Source: Mucilaginibacter terrenus
GTDB taxonomy: Bacteria; Bacteroidota; Bacteroidia; Sphingobacteriales; Sphingobacteriaceae
Direction: 5' to 3'
DNA length: 64,000 nucleotides
Assembly: GCF_003432065.1 (NCBI RefSeq)
Contig: NZ_QWDE01000001.1
Span: forward strand, 558,001-622,000
Positions within the stretch are counted from its first letter, which is position 1; each line of letters starts with the position of its first letter. Position numbers and translations under genes: made by a program. Of this stretch, positions 37,557 to 47,009 are shown one piece after another. Below the pieces are notes generated by a model. It did no database searches. It saw only the letters and a list, made by a program, of their open reading frames with translations, and had not been told where the DNA came from.

Positions 37557-40148
37557 ATGAATTTTAACAACTACACCATAAAAGCACAGGAAGCCGTGCA
37601 AAAGGCTTCTGAAATTGCCACAGGCAATCAGCAGCAGGCTATTGAGCCCGCTCACTTGCTGAAAGGCTTATTGTTGGTTGATGAGAACGTAATAAGCTAC
37701 CTGTTAAAAAAACTAAACGTAAATATCAACCGCCTTAACGATACGCTGGACACCCAGATAGCATCGTACCCTAAAGTAAGCGGCAGCAACATATATTTAT
37801 CCTCAGCTACTAACTCATCGCTGCAGAAAGCACAATCATATCTAAAGGAATTTAAAGATGAGTTTGTATCTGTCGAACATATCCTGCTGGGCGTTTTATC
37901 GTCTGGCGATAAAACAGCTTCCGCTTTGAAAGACGCGGGTGTGAACGAGAAAGACCTCAAAAAGGCTATTGTTGAACTACGCGGTGACAACAAAGTTACC
38001 GACCAAAACGCCGAAGCTACTTACAACGCGCTTAACAAATATGCCCGCGACCTTAACGACTATGCAGCTTCGGGTAAGCTTGACCCGGTTATCGGCCGTG
38101 ATGAGGAGATCCGCAGGGTAATACAAATATTATCCCGTCGTACCAAGAACAACCCTATTTTAGTTGGTGAGCCTGGCGTGGGTAAAACCGCCATTGCTGA
38201 GGGTATTGCCTTTCGTATTATCAAAGGTGATGTACCCGAGAGTTTAAAGACAAAAACCGTGTACTCGCTGGACATGGGCGCCTTGGTTGCGGGCGCCAAA
38301 TACAAGGGCGAATTTGAAGAACGGTTAAAGGCCGTGATTAAAGAAGTTATCCAGAGCGATGGCGAAATAGTGTTGTTTATTGACGAGATACACACCCTGG
38401 TTGGTGCAGGCGGGGGCGAAGGCGCCATGGATGCTGCCAACATTCTGAAGCCTGCACTTGCACGTGGCGAGTTAAGGGCCATTGGTGCCACCACACTTAA
38501 CGAGTACCAGAAATATATTGAGAAAGACAAAGCGCTAGAACGCCGTTTCCAGAAGGTTATGGTGGACGAGCCGGACACTGCCGACGCAATTTCCATCCTG
38601 AGGGGATTAAAAGAACGTTACGAAGCACACCATAAGGTGCGCATTAAAGACGAGGCGATTATTGCCTCAGTTGAAATGTCGCAGCGCTACATATCTGACA
38701 GGTTTCTACCTGATAAAGCTATCGACCTCATGGACGAGGCTGCTTCAAAGCTTCGTTTGGAGATGGATTCGGTACCTGAGGCTGTTGACGAACTGGAACG
38801 TCGCATCATGCAACTGGAGATTGAGCGGGAAGCTATCAAACGCGAGAAAGATGACCGCAAGGTTGAGGAGCTCAGCAAAGAAATAGCTAATCTGTCTTCG
38901 GAGCGTGATTCCCTCCGCGCCAAATGGCAGGGTGAAAAAGACCTGGTGGATGGGATTAACCAAAAGGTTGAACAAATAGAAAATTACAAGCTGGAGGCAG
39001 ACCAGGCGGAACGTGCAGGTGATTACGGTAAAGTGGCCGAATTGCGATATGGTAAAATCCGCGAAGCACAGGCTGAGGTAGACCAACTTAAGGCTGCTTT
39101 AGAAGCCAATAAAGACGACAACCGGATGCTGAAGGAAGAGGTTACTGCCGACGATATAGCTGGCGTGGTAAGCCGCTGGACTGGTATACCGGTAAGCAAA
39201 ATGATCCAGAGTGAACGCGAGAAATTGCTTAACCTGGAAGAGGAATTGCACAAACGTGTCGCTGGGCAGCAGGAAGCGATAGAAGCCATAAGCGACGCTA
39301 TACGCCGCAGCAGGGCAGGGTTGCAGGATAAACGCAAACCAATAGGTTCGTTCATCTTCCTGGGTACTACCGGTGTTGGTAAAACCGAGCTGGCTAAAGC
39401 GCTTGCCGAGTACCTGTTTAATGATGAGAACTCGATGGTGCGTATAGACATGAGCGAGTACCAGGAACGCCACGCCGTGTCACGCCTGATAGGAGCGCCT
39501 CCGGGCTATGTGGGGTATGATGAAGGCGGCCAGTTAACCGAAGCCGTTCGCCGCAAGCCATATAGCGTGGTACTGCTTGACGAGATTGAAAAAGCACATC
39601 CTGATGTATTTAACATATTGCTGCAGGTACTGGATGATGGCCATTTGACCGATAACAAGGGCCGGGTGGTGAATTTTAAGAATACCATCATCATCATGAC
39701 CTCTAACATCGGCTCTAACCTCATTCAGGATAACTTCCAGAACTTTGAGGACAGCGACAAAGAGCAGGTGATAGCAAAGACCAAAAACGAACTGTTTAAC
39801 CTGTTGAGGCAAACCATCAGGCCGGAGTTCCTGAACAGGATAGACGAGATCATCATGTTCACGCCGCTGAGCCGAGACGAGATCACCGATATCGTCAGGT
39901 TGCAGTTCGCTCAGTTGCAGCATACACTGGCCGACCTGGGCATCACTATTGAAGCGACAGAAGAAGCTTTGGACTGGCTGGCGCAGTTGGGTTATGACCC
40001 GCAGTTCGGTGCAAGGCCGTTAAAACGGGTGATACAGAAAAAGATAATGAACGAACTGTCGAAACAGATACTGGCCGGTAAGGTAGATCGCGACAGTAAG
40101 ATAAAACTGGATATGTTTGACAACAACTTTGTGTTCCTGAACGCGTGA
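37557..40148 (+). CDS. clpB: ATP-dependent disaggregase ClpB
   Basis: This is an 863-residue Hsp100 protein of typical ClpB length. The N-terminal Clp repeat domain covers about residues 1-145. The first AAA+ domain has Walker [14 protein letters not shown] near residue 202 and Walker [12 protein letters not shown] long middle coiled coil (about 400-525) follows, which is what separates ClpB from ClpA and ClpC. The second AAA+ domain has [14 protein letters not shown] and [10 protein letters not shown]. It remodels aggregated proteins in the cytoplasm with DnaK. There is no IGF-type ClpP-binding loop that I can see, in line with ClpB. The 186-bp leader is shared with the divergent kinase; I find no clear CIRCE element in it. 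A terminator follows the gene. Confidence 0.97.
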   Translation: MNFNNYTIKAQEAVQKASEIATGNQQQAIEPAHLLKGLLLVDENVISYLLKKLNVNINRLNDTLDTQIASYPKVSGSNIYLSSATNSSLQKAQSYLKEFKDEFVSVEHILLGVLSSGDKTASALKDAGVNEKDLKKAIVELRGDNKVTDQNAEATYNALNKYARDLNDYAASGKLDPVIGRDEEIRRVIQILSRRTKNNPILVGEPGVGKTAIAEGIAFRIIKGDVPESLKTKTVYSLDMGALVAGAKYKGEFEERLKAVIKEVIQSDGEIVLFIDEIHTLVGAGGGEGAMDAANILKPALARGELRAIGATTLNEYQKYIEKDKALERRFQKVMVDEPDTADAISILRGLKERYEAHHKVRIKDEAIIASVEMSQRYISDRFLPDKAIDLMDEAASKLRLEMDSVPEAVDELERRIMQLEIEREAIKREKDDRKVEELSKEIANLSSERDSLRAKWQGEKDLVDGINQKVEQIENYKLEADQAERAGDYGKVAELRYGKIREAQAEVDQLKAALEANKDDNRMLKEEVTADDIAGVVSRWTGIPVSKMIQSEREKLLNLEEELHKRVAGQQEAIEAISDAIRRSRAGLQDKRKPIGSFIFLGTTGVGKTELAKALAEYLFNDENSMVRIDMSEYQERHAVSRLIGAPPGYVGYDEGGQLTEAVRRKPYSVVLLDEIEKAHPDVFNILLQVLDDGHLTDNKGRVVNFKNTIIIMTSNIGSNLIQDNFQNFEDSDKEQVIAKTKNELFNLLRQTIRPEFLNRIDEIIMFTPLSRDEITDIVRLQFAQLQHTLADLGITIEATEEALDWLAQLGYDPQFGARPLKRVIQKKIMNELSKQILAGKVDRDSKIKLDMFDNNFVFLNA

Positions 40149-40218
40149 GTGTAATTTGTGATGATTGAGTTGTGGTTGATGAGTGACGAACCAAAGCTTC
40201 AGATACAATTCAGAACGG

Positions 40219-40245
40219 AAGAGCTGCCTTAGGGCGGCTCTTTTT
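40219..40245 (+). terminator. Intrinsic terminator after clpB
   Basis: A 10-bp stem AAGAGCTGCC/GGCGGCTCTT (one G-U pair) with loop TTAG is followed by TTT and then GTTTA. Confidence 0.85.
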
Positions 40246-40396
40246 GTTTAGGGGTATTTCTGTACAGCTACCGGGTGTTTTTACCCAATTTAACTTAATT
40301 AACAATTAGATAATACGTTTTGTATAACTAATTGAAACCTAATATACAGCTTTGAACGTATAATTAACAACACTTAACTACCACTTACAATCCATT

Positions 40397-42010
40397 ATGA
40401 AATTCTTCTTTACAATGAGGTTGCCGCTGGTTTCATTAGCGGTAACGGCACTGCTGGCCACAGGCTGCCAAAAGAACGACAGTTTAAAGCTGCCGGAAAC
40501 CAAAACAGAAGCAACAACCACCTTAGCAACGCAGGCTGTAACGCTTACGCAAGGTTTTGAGGTTGGTTCAACCAGCCCCAAAACCGCTTATGACGTGTCG
40601 CCAACAGGATCCTCCAGTGGCGATAATGTAACGCTGTCCGGCAACAGCTGGAACCTTTACGACGCCTTGATCGGCAACCTGTCGGGCGATAAAAAAGCAG
40701 GTTCATGGTCGGCCAGGATCCGTAACACAGGTAAAATTACCATGCTGTACAATCTTACCACTGGCATAAGCAGTGTTACCGTAAAGCACGCTACTTATAC
40801 AGGAGATGCTGCCAGCACCTGGGGCTTGTTCTACTCTACAAACAGCGGCAGCAGCTGGACACAGGCTGGCGGTAATGTAACCTCGGGTTCAACCTTGGCA
40901 ACCCAAACCTTCACCTTTACAGTATCTGGTACGGTAAGGCTGGAGATCCGCAAGTTGGATGGTGGCAGTAACCGCATTAATATCGATGACATAACTGTTA
41001 ACGATAACGCAGGCGGCGGTAATCCCGGAGGTGGCGGAACGGTAATCACGGGTAAAAAATTCCTGTTCGACGCAAGTCACCTGGAAAACGCGGGCAGCGC
41101 CGACTGGCAGATAGATGCAGACGGTACTGAAAACGTTGCATCTTACACAGGCGGTACAACCGTGGAGACTAAAGCACAACGTTACCCAACACCATCATAC
41201 ACCGGCATTACATCAACTACTGCCGAGACTTACTGGAAAGGTGCCATGTCTGCCTGGGCGGTAGAACTGGTTAAAAAGGGCGAATTGGTAGAATCTTTAC
41301 CTGTTGGCACAGCCATCACTTACGGCAATTCTAGCAATCCACAGGACTTGAGCAATTACGACGTGTTTGTTGTGATAGAACCTAACCGCCTGTTTACCGC
41401 CGCAGAAAAAACTGCTATTATGAATTATGTAAATGCAGGTGGTGGCCTGGTAATGGTAGCCGACCATACAGCAGCAACAACAGCGGGTACCGATGCTAAT
41501 GGCTACAACCCATCAGACCGTGATGGTGACGGCTACGACTCACCACGTGTGTGGAACGACCTGATGACCAACAATGGTATCAACAATAACAACCCTTTTG
41601 GTTTTACCGTGAACTATGTAGACATCAGCGAAGGCCCGTCTACTAATGTATATACCGGCACTAATGCCAATGCAGCTATTGTACTTAACGGCGCTGCGGG
41701 CAACGCATCTAAACTGGCTTTCTACAATGGATCGGTTGCTACGCTTTCGCCTTCTACAAACTCCAGCGTGCAAGGCTTGTTCTGGCGCAATAGTGTAACA
41801 AACGGCGGTAACAGTGGTGTAATGGCATTGCTTGCCACTTATGGCACCGGCCGTATATTCTTCATCGGCGACAGTTCACCATCAGACGATGGTACTGGTG
41901 ATACTGCCGACAACCTTTTTAACGGCTGGAGCGGTGATGCTCCGTCTGGCTACACATCGCACCCTGCGCTGCACCTCAATGCTTCGCTTTGGGCAGCAAA
42001 AGCACAATAG
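40397..42010 (+). CDS. Secreted lipoprotein with jelly-roll-like and GATase-like regions
   Basis: This is a 537-residue protein with a lipoprotein-type signal (VTALLATGC, lipidated Cys at residue 24), so it is probably anchored in the outer membrane or on the surface. Residues from about 48 to 205 are rich in beta strands ending in VRLEIRKLDGGSNRINIDDI, typical of a jelly-roll carbohydrate-binding or discoidin-like module. A glycine-rich linker (GGGNPGGGGT) follows. The rest (GKKFLFDASH, YDVFVVIEPNRLFTAAEK, NAGGGLVMVADH, FFIGDSSPSDDGTG) looks like a class I glutamine amidotransferase or ThuA-like Rossmann domain without a clear catalytic Cys. I do not recognise the exact family. A polysaccharide- or nucleotide-related surface role is conceivable but unsupported. 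It is flanked by terminators, so it is monocistronic. Confidence 0.75.
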   Translation: MKFFFTMRLPLVSLAVTALLATGCQKNDSLKLPETKTEATTTLATQAVTLTQGFEVGSTSPKTAYDVSPTGSSSGDNVTLSGNSWNLYDALIGNLSGDKKAGSWSARIRNTGKITMLYNLTTGISSVTVKHATYTGDAASTWGLFYSTNSGSSWTQAGGNVTSGSTLATQTFTFTVSGTVRLEIRKLDGGSNRINIDDITVNDNAGGGNPGGGGTVITGKKFLFDASHLENAGSADWQIDADGTENVASYTGGTTVETKAQRYPTPSYTGITSTTAETYWKGAMSAWAVELVKKGELVESLPVGTAITYGNSSNPQDLSNYDVFVVIEPNRLFTAAEKTAIMNYVNAGGGLVMVADHTAATTAGTDANGYNPSDRDGDGYDSPRVWNDLMTNNGINNNNPFGFTVNYVDISEGPSTNVYTGTNANAAIVLNGAAGNASKLAFYNGSVATLSPSTNSSVQGLFWRNSVTNGGNSGVMALLATYGTGRIFFIGDSSPSDDGTGDTADNLFNGWSGDAPSGYTSHPALHLNASLWAAKAQ

Positions 42011-42044
42011 CACTTCTAAGATCAGTTTTGTTTATAGTTAGCAG

Positions 42045-42076
42045 CGGCGGTCCTTTCGGACCGCCGTTTGCTTTTT
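42045..42076 (+). terminator. Intrinsic terminator after the lipoprotein gene
   Basis: A perfect 9-bp GC stem CGGCGGTCC/GGACCGCCG with loop TTTC is followed by TTTGCTTTTT. Confidence 0.88.
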
Positions 42077-42153
42077 AGGTGAATTAACTTGATTAAAAGG
42101 CATGGAAACTGGCAAAATTTTGTTATTTTGTAGCTAAGGCAAAACATCATCTT

Positions 42154-43395
42154 ATGGGCATCAACGAAATTCTGAGTATTACCATAGTGCTGGCAGCACT
42201 GTTTGCTTACATCAATCATCGCTTTATAAAGTGGCCGCCCACTATAGGCATCATGATTTTGTCGCTGGTAACGTCTTTGCTGTTAGCTTTATTGGGCAGC
42301 TCTCAATCACTGCTGTCGTCCAAAGCTGTAGAACTGGTGTCTTCAATAGATTTCAGGGATGTGCTGCTTAACTTTATGCTGAGCTTTCTGCTGTTTGCAG
42401 GCGCTATACATATAGATGCCGCTAAGCTCAGGCAGGAGCAACTGCCCGTAATTGTGTTGGCCACGGTAGGGATACTTATTTCTACGTTCGTTGTAGGCGG
42501 TTTAACCTGGCTGCTGTTTGGCGTATTTGGGCTGGCAGTGCCTTTTATTTACTGCCTGCTTTTTGGTTCGCTTATCTCAGCTACAGATCCAATAGCAGTG
42601 CTGGCACTGCTTAAAAGGGCAGGCATACCCTCGTCTTTGGAACTTAAAATATCCGGCGAATCCCTTTTTAACGATGGGGTAGCTGTAGTAGTCTTCATCA
42701 CCATTGCTGAGGTAGCTAATTCCGGTGGAGCCGACATTTCAATATTAAGTGTAGGAAAGTTGTTTTTACAGGAAGCCGTTGGTGGATTGCTTTTCGGTGC
42801 AGTTTTAGGCTATGCCGGGTTCCTTGCACTGCGTTCTATAGACGATTATAAAGTAGAGGTGCTTATAACACTGGCTATTGTAATGGGCGGTTATTATGTC
42901 GCTGGCCACCTGCATGTGTCCGGACCATTGGCGATGGTTGTTGCGGGTATCATCACGGGCAATAAGGCCAGGCAGGACGGCATGTCTGATGTATCACGCG
43001 ATTACTTAGGTAAGTTTTGGGAACTTATAGATGAGATACTTAACGCTATACTGTTCCTGCTGATGGGGTTGGAGGTGCTGATCATCAAGGTGGATACAAC
43101 CATTATGATCATTGGAGCCATCTCTATACTTACCGCCCTTGTGGCTCGCTGGATATCAGTAGCCTTGCCGGTATTGTTCCTGCGGTATACCATTAAGTTC
43201 GAAAAGAACGCTATTGCCATACTTACCTGGGGTGGATTACGCGGCGGTATTTCCGTGGCGCTGGCACTATCCTTAAGCAGTACCATGTACCGCGACGAGT
43301 TTGTGCTCATCACTTACATGATAGTGGTATTCTCTATATTGGTGCAGGGTTTAACCATTGGCAAGGTAGCAACGAGGCTAAATCGGCCTGTTTAG
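42154..43395 (+). CDS. Na+/H+ antiporter, CPA1 (NhaP-like) family
   Basis: This is a 413-residue integral membrane protein with about 12 hydrophobic helices. Family features include FMLSFLLFAGAIHID in the early part, the ion-binding region FGSLISATDPIAVLALLK with the TDP motif, SGESLFNDGVAVV with the FND motif that carries the conserved transport Asp, and the late GLRGGISVALALSL of CPA1 exchangers. It should exchange cytoplasmic Na+ (or K+) for external protons in pH and salt homeostasis. Unlike many CPA1 proteins it lacks a long cytoplasmic C-terminal regulatory tail. A small uncharacterised gene starts 96 bp downstream; no operon partner for ion transport is near. Confidence 0.92.
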   Translation: MGINEILSITIVLAALFAYINHRFIKWPPTIGIMILSLVTSLLLALLGSSQSLLSSKAVELVSSIDFRDVLLNFMLSFLLFAGAIHIDAAKLRQEQLPVIVLATVGILISTFVVGGLTWLLFGVFGLAVPFIYCLLFGSLISATDPIAVLALLKRAGIPSSLELKISGESLFNDGVAVVVFITIAEVANSGGADISILSVGKLFLQEAVGGLLFGAVLGYAGFLALRSIDDYKVEVLITLAIVMGGYYVAGHLHVSGPLAMVVAGIITGNKARQDGMSDVSRDYLGKFWELIDEILNAILFLLMGLEVLIIKVDTTIMIIGAISILTALVARWISVALPVLFLRYTIKFEKNAIAILTWGGLRGGISVALALSLSSTMYRDEFVLITYMIVVFSILVQGLTIGKVATRLNRPV

Positions 43396-43491
43396 CCTTA
43401 TACATGCTAACAAGCGCTTTTACCGAAAACAAACGGCAGGATTTTTGAGTTATTCAGTTGATCATTTATCACAGCAACAAAACTACTACCA

Positions 43492-43836
43492 ATGAAAAAT
43501 TTTGAAACATTAGTTGACGCCACTAACGACCTGATGAAACGCGGTTATGAGGCCAACCTTAGCCTTGAAGGCGACACCATTGACGATAAATCCAAGGACA
43601 TACATATGACTGCCGAAGACTTTGAAATAGACGAGTTCTATCGCTTCGAGGGACAAAGTAATCCTTCTGATATGTCTATAGTTTATGCAATTAGTTCAGC
43701 AAAATATAACTTAAAGGGTATATTGGTGAATGCCTACGGCGCTTACGCCAATGATAGCTCTTCAGCATTGCAGGCAAAGCTCCACCATGGTCAGGTAAGC
43801 GACCAACTGCATGGCAGTGACAGGCCGAGCGAATAA
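43492..43836 (+). CDS. Small uncharacterised protein (114 aa)
   Basis: This is a 114-residue soluble acidic protein beginning MKNFETLVDATNDLMKRGYE. It has no signal peptide, helix membrane span or cysteine. It resembles short Bacteroidota proteins sometimes labelled phosphoribosylpyrophosphate synthetase, but it is far too short for that enzyme (about 310 residues) and has no PRPP-binding loop, so I do not adopt that name. A motif-like stretch ISSAKYNLKGILVNAYGAY suggests a small alpha/beta fold. It has its own leader of 96 bp after the antiporter gene and is followed by a very strong hairpin, so it is probably expressed on its own or with the antiporter. Function unknown. Confidence 0.75.
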   Translation: MKNFETLVDATNDLMKRGYEANLSLEGDTIDDKSKDIHMTAEDFEIDEFYRFEGQSNPSDMSIVYAISSAKYNLKGILVNAYGAYANDSSSALQAKLHHGQVSDQLHGSDRPSE

Positions 43837-43856
43837 TAGCAACAATTTAAAGGTAT

Positions 43857-43917
43857 AAAGGCCGGGGTTCGAAAGCTCACACAAGGGTAACTTCCTTGTT
43901 TTCGAATCCTGGCCTTT
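43857..43917. terminator. Large bidirectional terminator hairpin
   Basis: AAAGGCCGGGGTTCGAAA pairs with TTTCGAATCCTGGCCTTT (two mismatches). Inside, ACAAGG pairs with CCTTGT around a 7-base loop. A short T run follows, and flanking A residues allow use on both strands. It separates the convergent 114-residue gene and the AraC-type gene. Confidence 0.75.
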
Positions 43918-43961
43918 GTTGTTTATTATAAAGTAAGAAGTTACTTCCCCCTGGTTAATAG

Positions 43962-44939
43962 CTAAAGCGTGTTATTATATTTTGCGCGGTAGGCAAGGGG
44001 CGCCATCCCGGTAATTTTCCTGAACACCTCTCTAAAGGCTTTTACATCGTTGTAACCTACTTCGTACATAACTTCATTAACTGTTTTTCGGGTTGTTTCG
44101 AAAGCTTTTTTGGCAGTTTCTATCTTTACCCGCTGTGCATATTCAATAGGCGTGTTGCCCGTCGCTTTAATAAACCTGCGGTCAAAGTTTCTACGGCCAA
44201 TTGCAAATTTAGATGACAGGTCTTCTATAAATATCTTAGTGTCAACATTACTCTCAATAAACTCCTGTGCCTGTTGCACAATTTCATCGCCATGCTGCTT
44301 TTGGCCGGAAAAAATGCTGAACACCGATTGGGTGTTTCTGTCAATCTCAATCTGCAAGTATTTGGAACAGTAAATAGCGGTCTCACGGTCATAGTACTTT
44401 TGAATCAAATAAATCAACAGGTTCAAAAACGAGTAAGCCCCGCCATTAGTGTAAATGCCGTTTTCATCGGTGATCAATTGGTTGGCCTGTAAATTCACGT
44501 TTGGGTACAACTGCCTGAACTTGTCTGCGTGTGTCCAGTGTGTAGAGCAATTTTTTCCATCCAGGATGCCGGTAGCGGCCAATATAAAGGCGCCTGAACA
44601 CATACTTGCAATATCGGCGCCTGCCTTGTGCTGCTTTGCTATCCAGTCTGTCATAACAGCATTGTCCTCAGTATCTTTCGGGGGCAAGGCAGACGGTATA
44701 ATAATGAGCTTTGTCTTACGGATTTCAGCTATATGGGCATCAGTTTTAATAGAGACTAGGTTTCTAACATACTCCTTTTTACCAGATGTGCCTGCCACCA
44801 GCAGTTGGTATTTAGGGATACGGCCCTGGCTTGTCCAAAAGCGCTCTGCCTGCGAAAACATTTCTACAGTACCTAGTACGCAGGCTACTGTACTTAACAG
44901 GCACAACTCTTCCGGGTATAATACAGTAATTTGCTCCAT
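43962..44939 (-). CDS. AraC-family regulator with DJ-1/PfpI domain (GlxA/FtrA-like)
   Basis: This is a 325-residue regulator from the ATG ending at 44939 (MEQITVLYPEELCLLS), where the DJ-1-like domain begins. A start at 44990 would add 17 residues with no family support, though neither start has a clear ribosome-binding site. Residues about 1-190 form a class I amidotransferase-like domain with the nucleophile-elbow Cys in DIASMCSGAFILAATG. The C-terminal roughly 100 residues are an AraC helix-turn-helix pair (FAIGRRNFDRRFIKATGNTP and VMYEVGYNDVKAFREVFRK). Such proteins bind DNA in the cytoplasm and respond to small molecules, often nitrogenous. It diverges from the broken SRPBCC gene across about 120 bp and may regulate that gene and the PEP mutase-like gene, by position only. 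Confidence 0.88.
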   Translation of the reverse strand: MEQITVLYPEELCLLSTVACVLGTVEMFSQAERFWTSQGRIPKYQLLVAGTSGKKEYVRNLVSIKTDAHIAEIRKTKLIIIPSALPPKDTEDNAVMTDWIAKQHKAGADIASMCSGAFILAATGILDGKNCSTHWTHADKFRQLYPNVNLQANQLITDENGIYTNGGAYSFLNLLIYLIQKYYDRETAIYCSKYLQIEIDRNTQSVFSIFSGQKQHGDEIVQQAQEFIESNVDTKIFIEDLSSKFAIGRRNFDRRFIKATGNTPIEYAQRVKIETAKKAFETTRKTVNEVMYEVGYNDVKAFREVFRKITGMAPLAYRAKYNNTL

Positions 44940-45058
44940 AAGCTTTTTTAACAAAGCTAGGGTAAAGTAATGTCCAAAACAACCCATCATAAAGTCTTAA
45001 TAGCACCCTTCCTGAGTGTAGTATTGACCATAGCTTTGTTTAAACGAAAGCAAAACTT

Positions 45059-45495
45059 ATGGTTAATGAAAGTTACTCCGTTACTTACCTGACGGATAAA
45101 TCCCCGACGGAAGTGTTTACCCTACTGGTTAATGTAAGTGGTTGGTGGTCGGGTATATATGGCGAAACAATCGAAGGCAGCTCAGAAAAAGTGGGTGATG
45201 AATTCAGTTTAAGGCTGGCGACGGGGTACACTATTCCAGGCAAAAGTTGGTAGAACTAGTACCTGTGAGCAGAATAACCTGGGAAGTGACAGAAAGCCGG
45301 CTCACTTTTGTAGAGCAGGAGAGTGAATGGACAGGAACCAAAATTTGCTTTGAGATATCTGAACAGGGAAACAAGTCGGTTGTGAAGTTTACTCATCTGG
45401 GCCTTATTCCTGCGGTACAGTGCTATAATGAATGTTCCAGAGGTTGGCGGCAATACTTAGATAACTTATTGAGCAGGGAAATAACACCGGCTTAA
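45059..45495 (+). pseudogene. SRPBCC (AHSA1-like) domain gene with a -1 frameshift
   Basis: Two adjacent open frames together make one SRPBCC/activator-of-Hsp90-like domain of about 145 residues, the normal family length. The first (from 45059) reads MVNESYSVTYLTDKSPTEV and GWWSGIYGETIEG, then leaves the family consensus at LATGYTIPGKSW and stops at 45251. In the frame shifted by one base, VHYSRQKLVELVP (from 45226) continues directly into TWEVTESRLTF, SEWTGTKICFE and the normal end. One missing base between about 45217 and 45227, near GGCGACGGGG, explains the break. No classical slippery heptamer is visible. It is either a real pseudogene, an assembly error in the G run, or (least likely) programmed frameshifting. 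Confidence 0.8.
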
Positions 45496-45531
45496 TACAG
45501 TTGCTTAACCATACAACCTCATTCTATTGAC

Positions 45532-46275
45532 ATGACAGATTACGAGAAATTCAATCAATTACATAGCCAGGAAAGGCCATTTCTGCTAGCAAATGCATGG
45601 AACGTGAAAAGTGCCCAATTGATGCAAAAGGCCGGCTTTTTGGCAATAGGTACGTCGAGCGGGGCTATAGCAGATTCGTTGGGATATGCCGATGGTGAGA
45701 AGATCCCGTTTAGCGAGCTGTTGTACATTGTGCAAAGAATAAGATCATCAGTAGATGTTCCGCTATCCGTAGACTTTGAAAGGGGCTACAGCAGCGATCA
45801 GGCGGTTATAAATGATCATATTCAGCGGCTGCTTGATATTGGTGTGGCGGGTATAAATTTAGAGGATGCCGAAGGAGAGGCTGTTTATCAAAAAAAGTTA
45901 AGCGGTATAAAAAGCTATCTCATAAAAACCAATCAGCAGCTTTTTATCAACGCCCGTACTGACGTATTCCTGCAAAAATTACCGCAGCCATTGCAAACGG
46001 TTATCAACCGGGCTAAAACTTACCATTCCGAGGGTGCCAATGGTCTTTTTGTTACAGGTGTAACAGATGCAGCAATAATAAAAGAGATTACAGCGGCTGT
46101 ACAACTGCCGGTAAATGTAGTAGGTAACGCAAACCTGTCTTCAGTTAAACTGATGGCAGATGCAGGCGTTAAAAGAATTAGCATGGCTGTACATGCTTAC
46201 CGCGCAACTTATAACAACCTGGAGCAACTAACTAAAAGCGTTGTAGCTTCACAATCGTTAACACCTTTGTTTTAA
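45532..46275 (+). CDS. Isocitrate lyase/PEP mutase-like family protein
   Basis: This is a 247-residue TIM-barrel protein of the ICL/PEPM superfamily. It begins near FLLANAWNVKSAQLMQKAGF, then has AIGTSSGAIADSLGYADGE, VDFERGYSS (metal-ligand region), GVAGINLEDAEGE and INARTDVFL. The isocitrate lyase signature KKCGH is absent and the protein is about half the size of AceA. It therefore belongs to the short group that includes PrpB-like and oxaloacetate decarboxylase-like C-C bond lyases. Substrate unknown; a Mg2+-dependent lyase acting on a 2-oxo- or hydroxy-dicarboxylate is the family expectation. It begins 36 bp after the broken SRPBCC gene in the same direction, which suggests a shared transcript. 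Confidence 0.88.
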   Translation: MTDYEKFNQLHSQERPFLLANAWNVKSAQLMQKAGFLAIGTSSGAIADSLGYADGEKIPFSELLYIVQRIRSSVDVPLSVDFERGYSSDQAVINDHIQRLLDIGVAGINLEDAEGEAVYQKKLSGIKSYLIKTNQQLFINARTDVFLQKLPQPLQTVINRAKTYHSEGANGLFVTGVTDAAIIKEITAAVQLPVNVVGNANLSSVKLMADAGVKRISMAVHAYRATYNNLEQLTKSVVASQSLTPLF

Positions 46276-46313
46276 ATCACATCTAACTAGTCTCTTAATA
46301 TCAACTTCATCAC

Positions 46314-46985
46314 ATGAAACAATTACTATCCTGCACGCTGATGGCATTGCTCAGCACTTTTTTTTTCCAAAGCAATGCACAGCAAAAGAAAACAACAAAA
46401 AATAATGCTATGAACATCTCAAATACAACAACAGCAAAGGAGCTAACTCAAGTAGAAAGGGAATACGCGCTGGAATTTATTAAGAAAACAGAGGCGGACG
46501 TTTTTAACGCCGCGAAAGACCTGACCGAAGCGCAACTTACATTTAAACCTGCACCTGACAAGTGGAGTGTAGAAGATTGCCTTAAACACATTGCAGCAGC
46601 GGAGAGTAATCTTTGGGCTATGGTAGATGCATCTTTAAAGCAGCAGGCTAACCCTGAACAAAGAACAGGTATAAAGTTTACTGATGAGGAATTGATAAAA
46701 GCCGTAGAAAACCGTTCGCAAAAATCAAAAACTTTCGCTGCCTTGGAGCCGGCAAATTCTCCAGACCGTTCAGCTGCAGAAGCACTTGCCTCTTTTAAAA
46801 AGAATAGGGAAAAGTTGATAGCTTTTGTTGAAAGCACACACGAAGACCTGCGCAACCATGTGTCCGTATTACCTATTGGTACGTATGATGCATATCAGTT
46901 TATCCTGCTTATTGCGGCACATACCAACCGGCATACACAGCAAATTAATGAAGTGAAAAATGACGCTGGCTTTCCGCGTAAATAA
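46314..46985 (+). CDS. Secreted DinB-family protein
   Basis: This is a 223-residue protein with a signal peptide (LMALLSTFFFQSNAQ, cut after AQ) followed by a short threonine- and asparagine-rich stretch. The domain (about residues 48-220) is a four-helix bundle of the DinB superfamily. The metal triad is visible as His in DCLKHIAAAESN and two His in HTNRHTQQINEV. DinB-like proteins are probable metal-dependent hydrolases or thiol transferases; the substrate is unknown. Export to the periplasm is unusual for the better-known cytoplasmic members but common among Bacteroidota DinB proteins, as I recall. It lies 38 bp after the PEP mutase-like gene and converges on the HEAT-like gene without a clear terminator. 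Confidence 0.87.
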   Translation: MKQLLSCTLMALLSTFFFQSNAQQKKTTKNNAMNISNTTTAKELTQVEREYALEFIKKTEADVFNAAKDLTEAQLTFKPAPDKWSVEDCLKHIAAAESNLWAMVDASLKQQANPEQRTGIKFTDEELIKAVENRSQKSKTFAALEPANSPDRSAAEALASFKKNREKLIAFVESTHEDLRNHVSVLPIGTYDAYQFILLIAAHTNRHTQQINEVKNDAGFPRK

Positions 46986-47009
46986 CTGAGTTTATTAAAG
47001 GTTTCTTGC

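Noticed and set aside
43492..43836. Calling the 114-residue protein a phosphoribosylpyrophosphate synthetase
   Set aside because: It is far shorter than that enzyme and lacks the PRPP-binding loop; the label, where used, appears to be inherited annotation.
45217..45251. Programmed ribosomal frameshifting in the SRPBCC gene
   Set aside because: No X_XXY_YYZ slippery heptamer or clear downstream pseudoknot was seen; a mutation or sequencing error is simpler.
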